Shown here piece after piece: positions 22,048-22,802 of a stretch of 22,802 bases of DNA; position 1 is the first letter of the stretch, and each line of letters opens with the position of its first letter. Below the pieces are notes generated by a model. That model made no database searches, was not told the origin of the DNA, and was given only the letters and a program-made list of their open reading frames with translations. Made by a program: the position numbers and the translations under genes. The DNA comes from Thermoanaerobaculales bacterium (lineage in GTDB: Bacteria; Acidobacteriota; Thermoanaerobaculia; Thermoanaerobaculales; Sulfomarinibacteraceae): positions 1 through 22,802 of the forward strand of contig JAOZUP010000011.1 in NCBI GenBank assembly GCA_029938595.1, given 5' to 3'.

Positions 22048-22802
22048 ATGATCAAACCACACGGCTCCGAAACCCTGAACCCCCTGTATGTGGCGGATGA
22101 CGCCAAGCGCGCAGCTCTGCTGCAAGAAGCGGCAGGCCTGCCGTCGGTCTTGGTCTCGTCGGCCGCCGCGGCCAACGCGGTGATGATGGGATCGGGTTAC
22201 TTCAACCCGTTGACCGGCTTCATGAATCTCGAGGACTCGCTCGCCGTTTCCGAGAAGATGGTGACCACCGGCGGTCTCTTCTTCCCGGTTCCGATCGTCA
22301 ACGTGGTCGAGGACGCCGCCGGCATCCAGCCCGGCATGCGAATCGCCCTCAAGGACCCCAACGTCGATGGTAACCCCGTTCTTGCCATCCAGACCGTCGA
22401 GGCGATCCAGACGGCAACCCCCGAACAGATGGCCTACATGACTCAGAAGGTCTTCGCCACCGACGACCCGGAACACCCCGGCGTCAAGGCTTTCAACAGT
22501 GTCGGCAACACCCTGATCTCCGGTCCGATCGAGGTCCTCAACTACTCGTACTTCGCGACCGATTTCCCTGAGACCTTCCGCACCGCCATGCAGATCCGCG
22601 AGGCGATCGAGAAGAACGGGTGGAACAAGGTCGTTGCGTTCCAGACGCGCAACCCGATGCACCGCGCACACGAGGAGCTGGTGCGCATGGCCATGGAGCG
22701 CGAGAACGCCGACGGCGCCGTGATCCACATGCTGCTCGGCAAGCTCAAGCCCGGCGATATGCCCGCCGATGTCCGCGACGCCGCGATCCGCAAGATGGTC
22801 GA
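22048..22802 (+). CDS. sat: Sulfate adenylyltransferase (ATP sulfurylase), N-terminal part
   Basis: The first 251 codons of a gene cut by the window end. The homo-oligomeric ATP sulfurylase activates sulfate with ATP to APS and pyrophosphate, or runs in reverse to make ATP in sulfur oxidisers. The protein starts MIKPHGSETLNPLYV and shows the family segments GSGYFNPLTGFM (PUA-like N-terminal domain), FNSVGNTLISGPI and the active-site QTRNPMHRAHEE (Q199-T-R-N-P-M-H205-x-x-H208). LLGKLKPGDMPADVR follows in place of the segment seen in fungal enzymes. The later GRDHAG-type loop lies outside. GAAGGAG sits about nine bases before the ATG. Being downstream of qmoC, it completes the sulfate-to-sulfite module; co-transcription with qmo is likely, since the 55-bp gap has no terminator. 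Confidence 0.96.
   Translation, partial: MIKPHGSETLNPLYVADDAKRAALLQEAAGLPSVLVSSAAAANAVMMGSGYFNPLTGFMNLEDSLAVSEKMVTTGGLFFPVPIVNVVEDAAGIQPGMRIALKDPNVDGNPVLAIQTVEAIQTATPEQMAYMTQKVFATDDPEHPGVKAFNSVGNTLISGPIEVLNYSYFATDFPETFRTAMQIREAIEKNGWNKVVAFQTRNPMHRAHEELVRMAMERENADGAVIHMLLGKLKPGDMPADVRDAAIRKMV

Noticed and set aside
20853..22175. A 440-codon leftward open frame opposite qmoC and the sat start
   Set aside because: Shadow of qmoC; it ignores the gene boundary and shows no domain.
1..22802. CRISPR arrays, tRNA or rRNA genes, insertion-sequence transposases, phage genes
   Set aside because: None seen. The tandem arrays have units of only 6-8 bases without spacers, unlike CRISPR repeats, and no integrase or transposase-like protein is encoded.
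13769..22802. Calling the organism a sulfate reducer outright
   Set aside because: Sat, AprBA and QmoABC also occur in sulfur oxidisers such as green sulfur bacteria; without dsrAB type or dsrD/dsrEFH the direction is open.

Overview
This window is a GC-rich bacterial chromosome fragment with long ORFs, compact gene spacing and frequent ATGA/TGATG start-stop overlaps. Its right half carries the cytoplasmic core of dissimilatory sulfur metabolism: aprB, aprA, qmoA, qmoB, qmoC and sat. This suggests a sulfate-reducing (or sulfur-oxidising) anaerobe. The housekeeping, glycan and peptidase genes beside it would fit an acidobacterial (Thermoanaerobaculia-like) or other non-Desulfovibrio lineage, but that taxonomic guess is inference from gene content. 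dsrAB is not in the window, so the direction of the pathway cannot be read here.

Layout. At 1-335 is the 3' end of a DinG/XPD-type helicase. A tandem-repeat hairpin follows, then a leftward Xaa-Pro aminopeptidase (587-1966). A 320-bp divergent spacer with an inverted-repeat element and heptamer repeats leads to a secreted-looking thioredoxin-fold/DUF255 protein (2287-4476). After a second tandem-repeat hairpin comes a GH2 glycosidase (4614-6854). Next are a leftward methyltransferase-kinase fusion, a rightward methyltransferase, and a leftward two-gene unit: a galacturonokinase-like GHMP sugar kinase coupled to a sugar-1-phosphate nucleotidyltransferase. A putative lipoprotein, a third tandem-repeat hairpin and leftward adk complete the left half.

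From 12964 to 13768 is the longest non-coding stretch. It is AT-richer than its surroundings and carries two palindromic operator candidates, one with the core of a Rex (NADH-sensing repressor) site. It precedes the rightward cluster aprB - aprA - terminator hairpin - small zinc-ribbon protein - YkgJ-type cysteine-cluster protein - qmoA - qmoB - qmoC - sat (cut by the window end). Sat activates sulfate to APS, AprBA interconverts APS and sulfite, and the membrane-bound Qmo complex links AprBA to the quinone pool. The two small cysteine-rich genes between aprA and qmoA are translationally coupled to each other and to qmoA. They have no assigned role and are the best accessory-factor candidates here.

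The most unusual non-coding signal is a recurring architecture. Three intergenic regions (406-497, 4481-4585, 12190-12299) each hold about five tandem copies of a short unit, followed by the same unit in inverted orientation. The unit length is 6, 7 and 8 bases respectively and the unit sequence differs at each site. A fourth spacer (2208-2261) has a one-sided 7-mer array inside a 10-bp inverted repeat.
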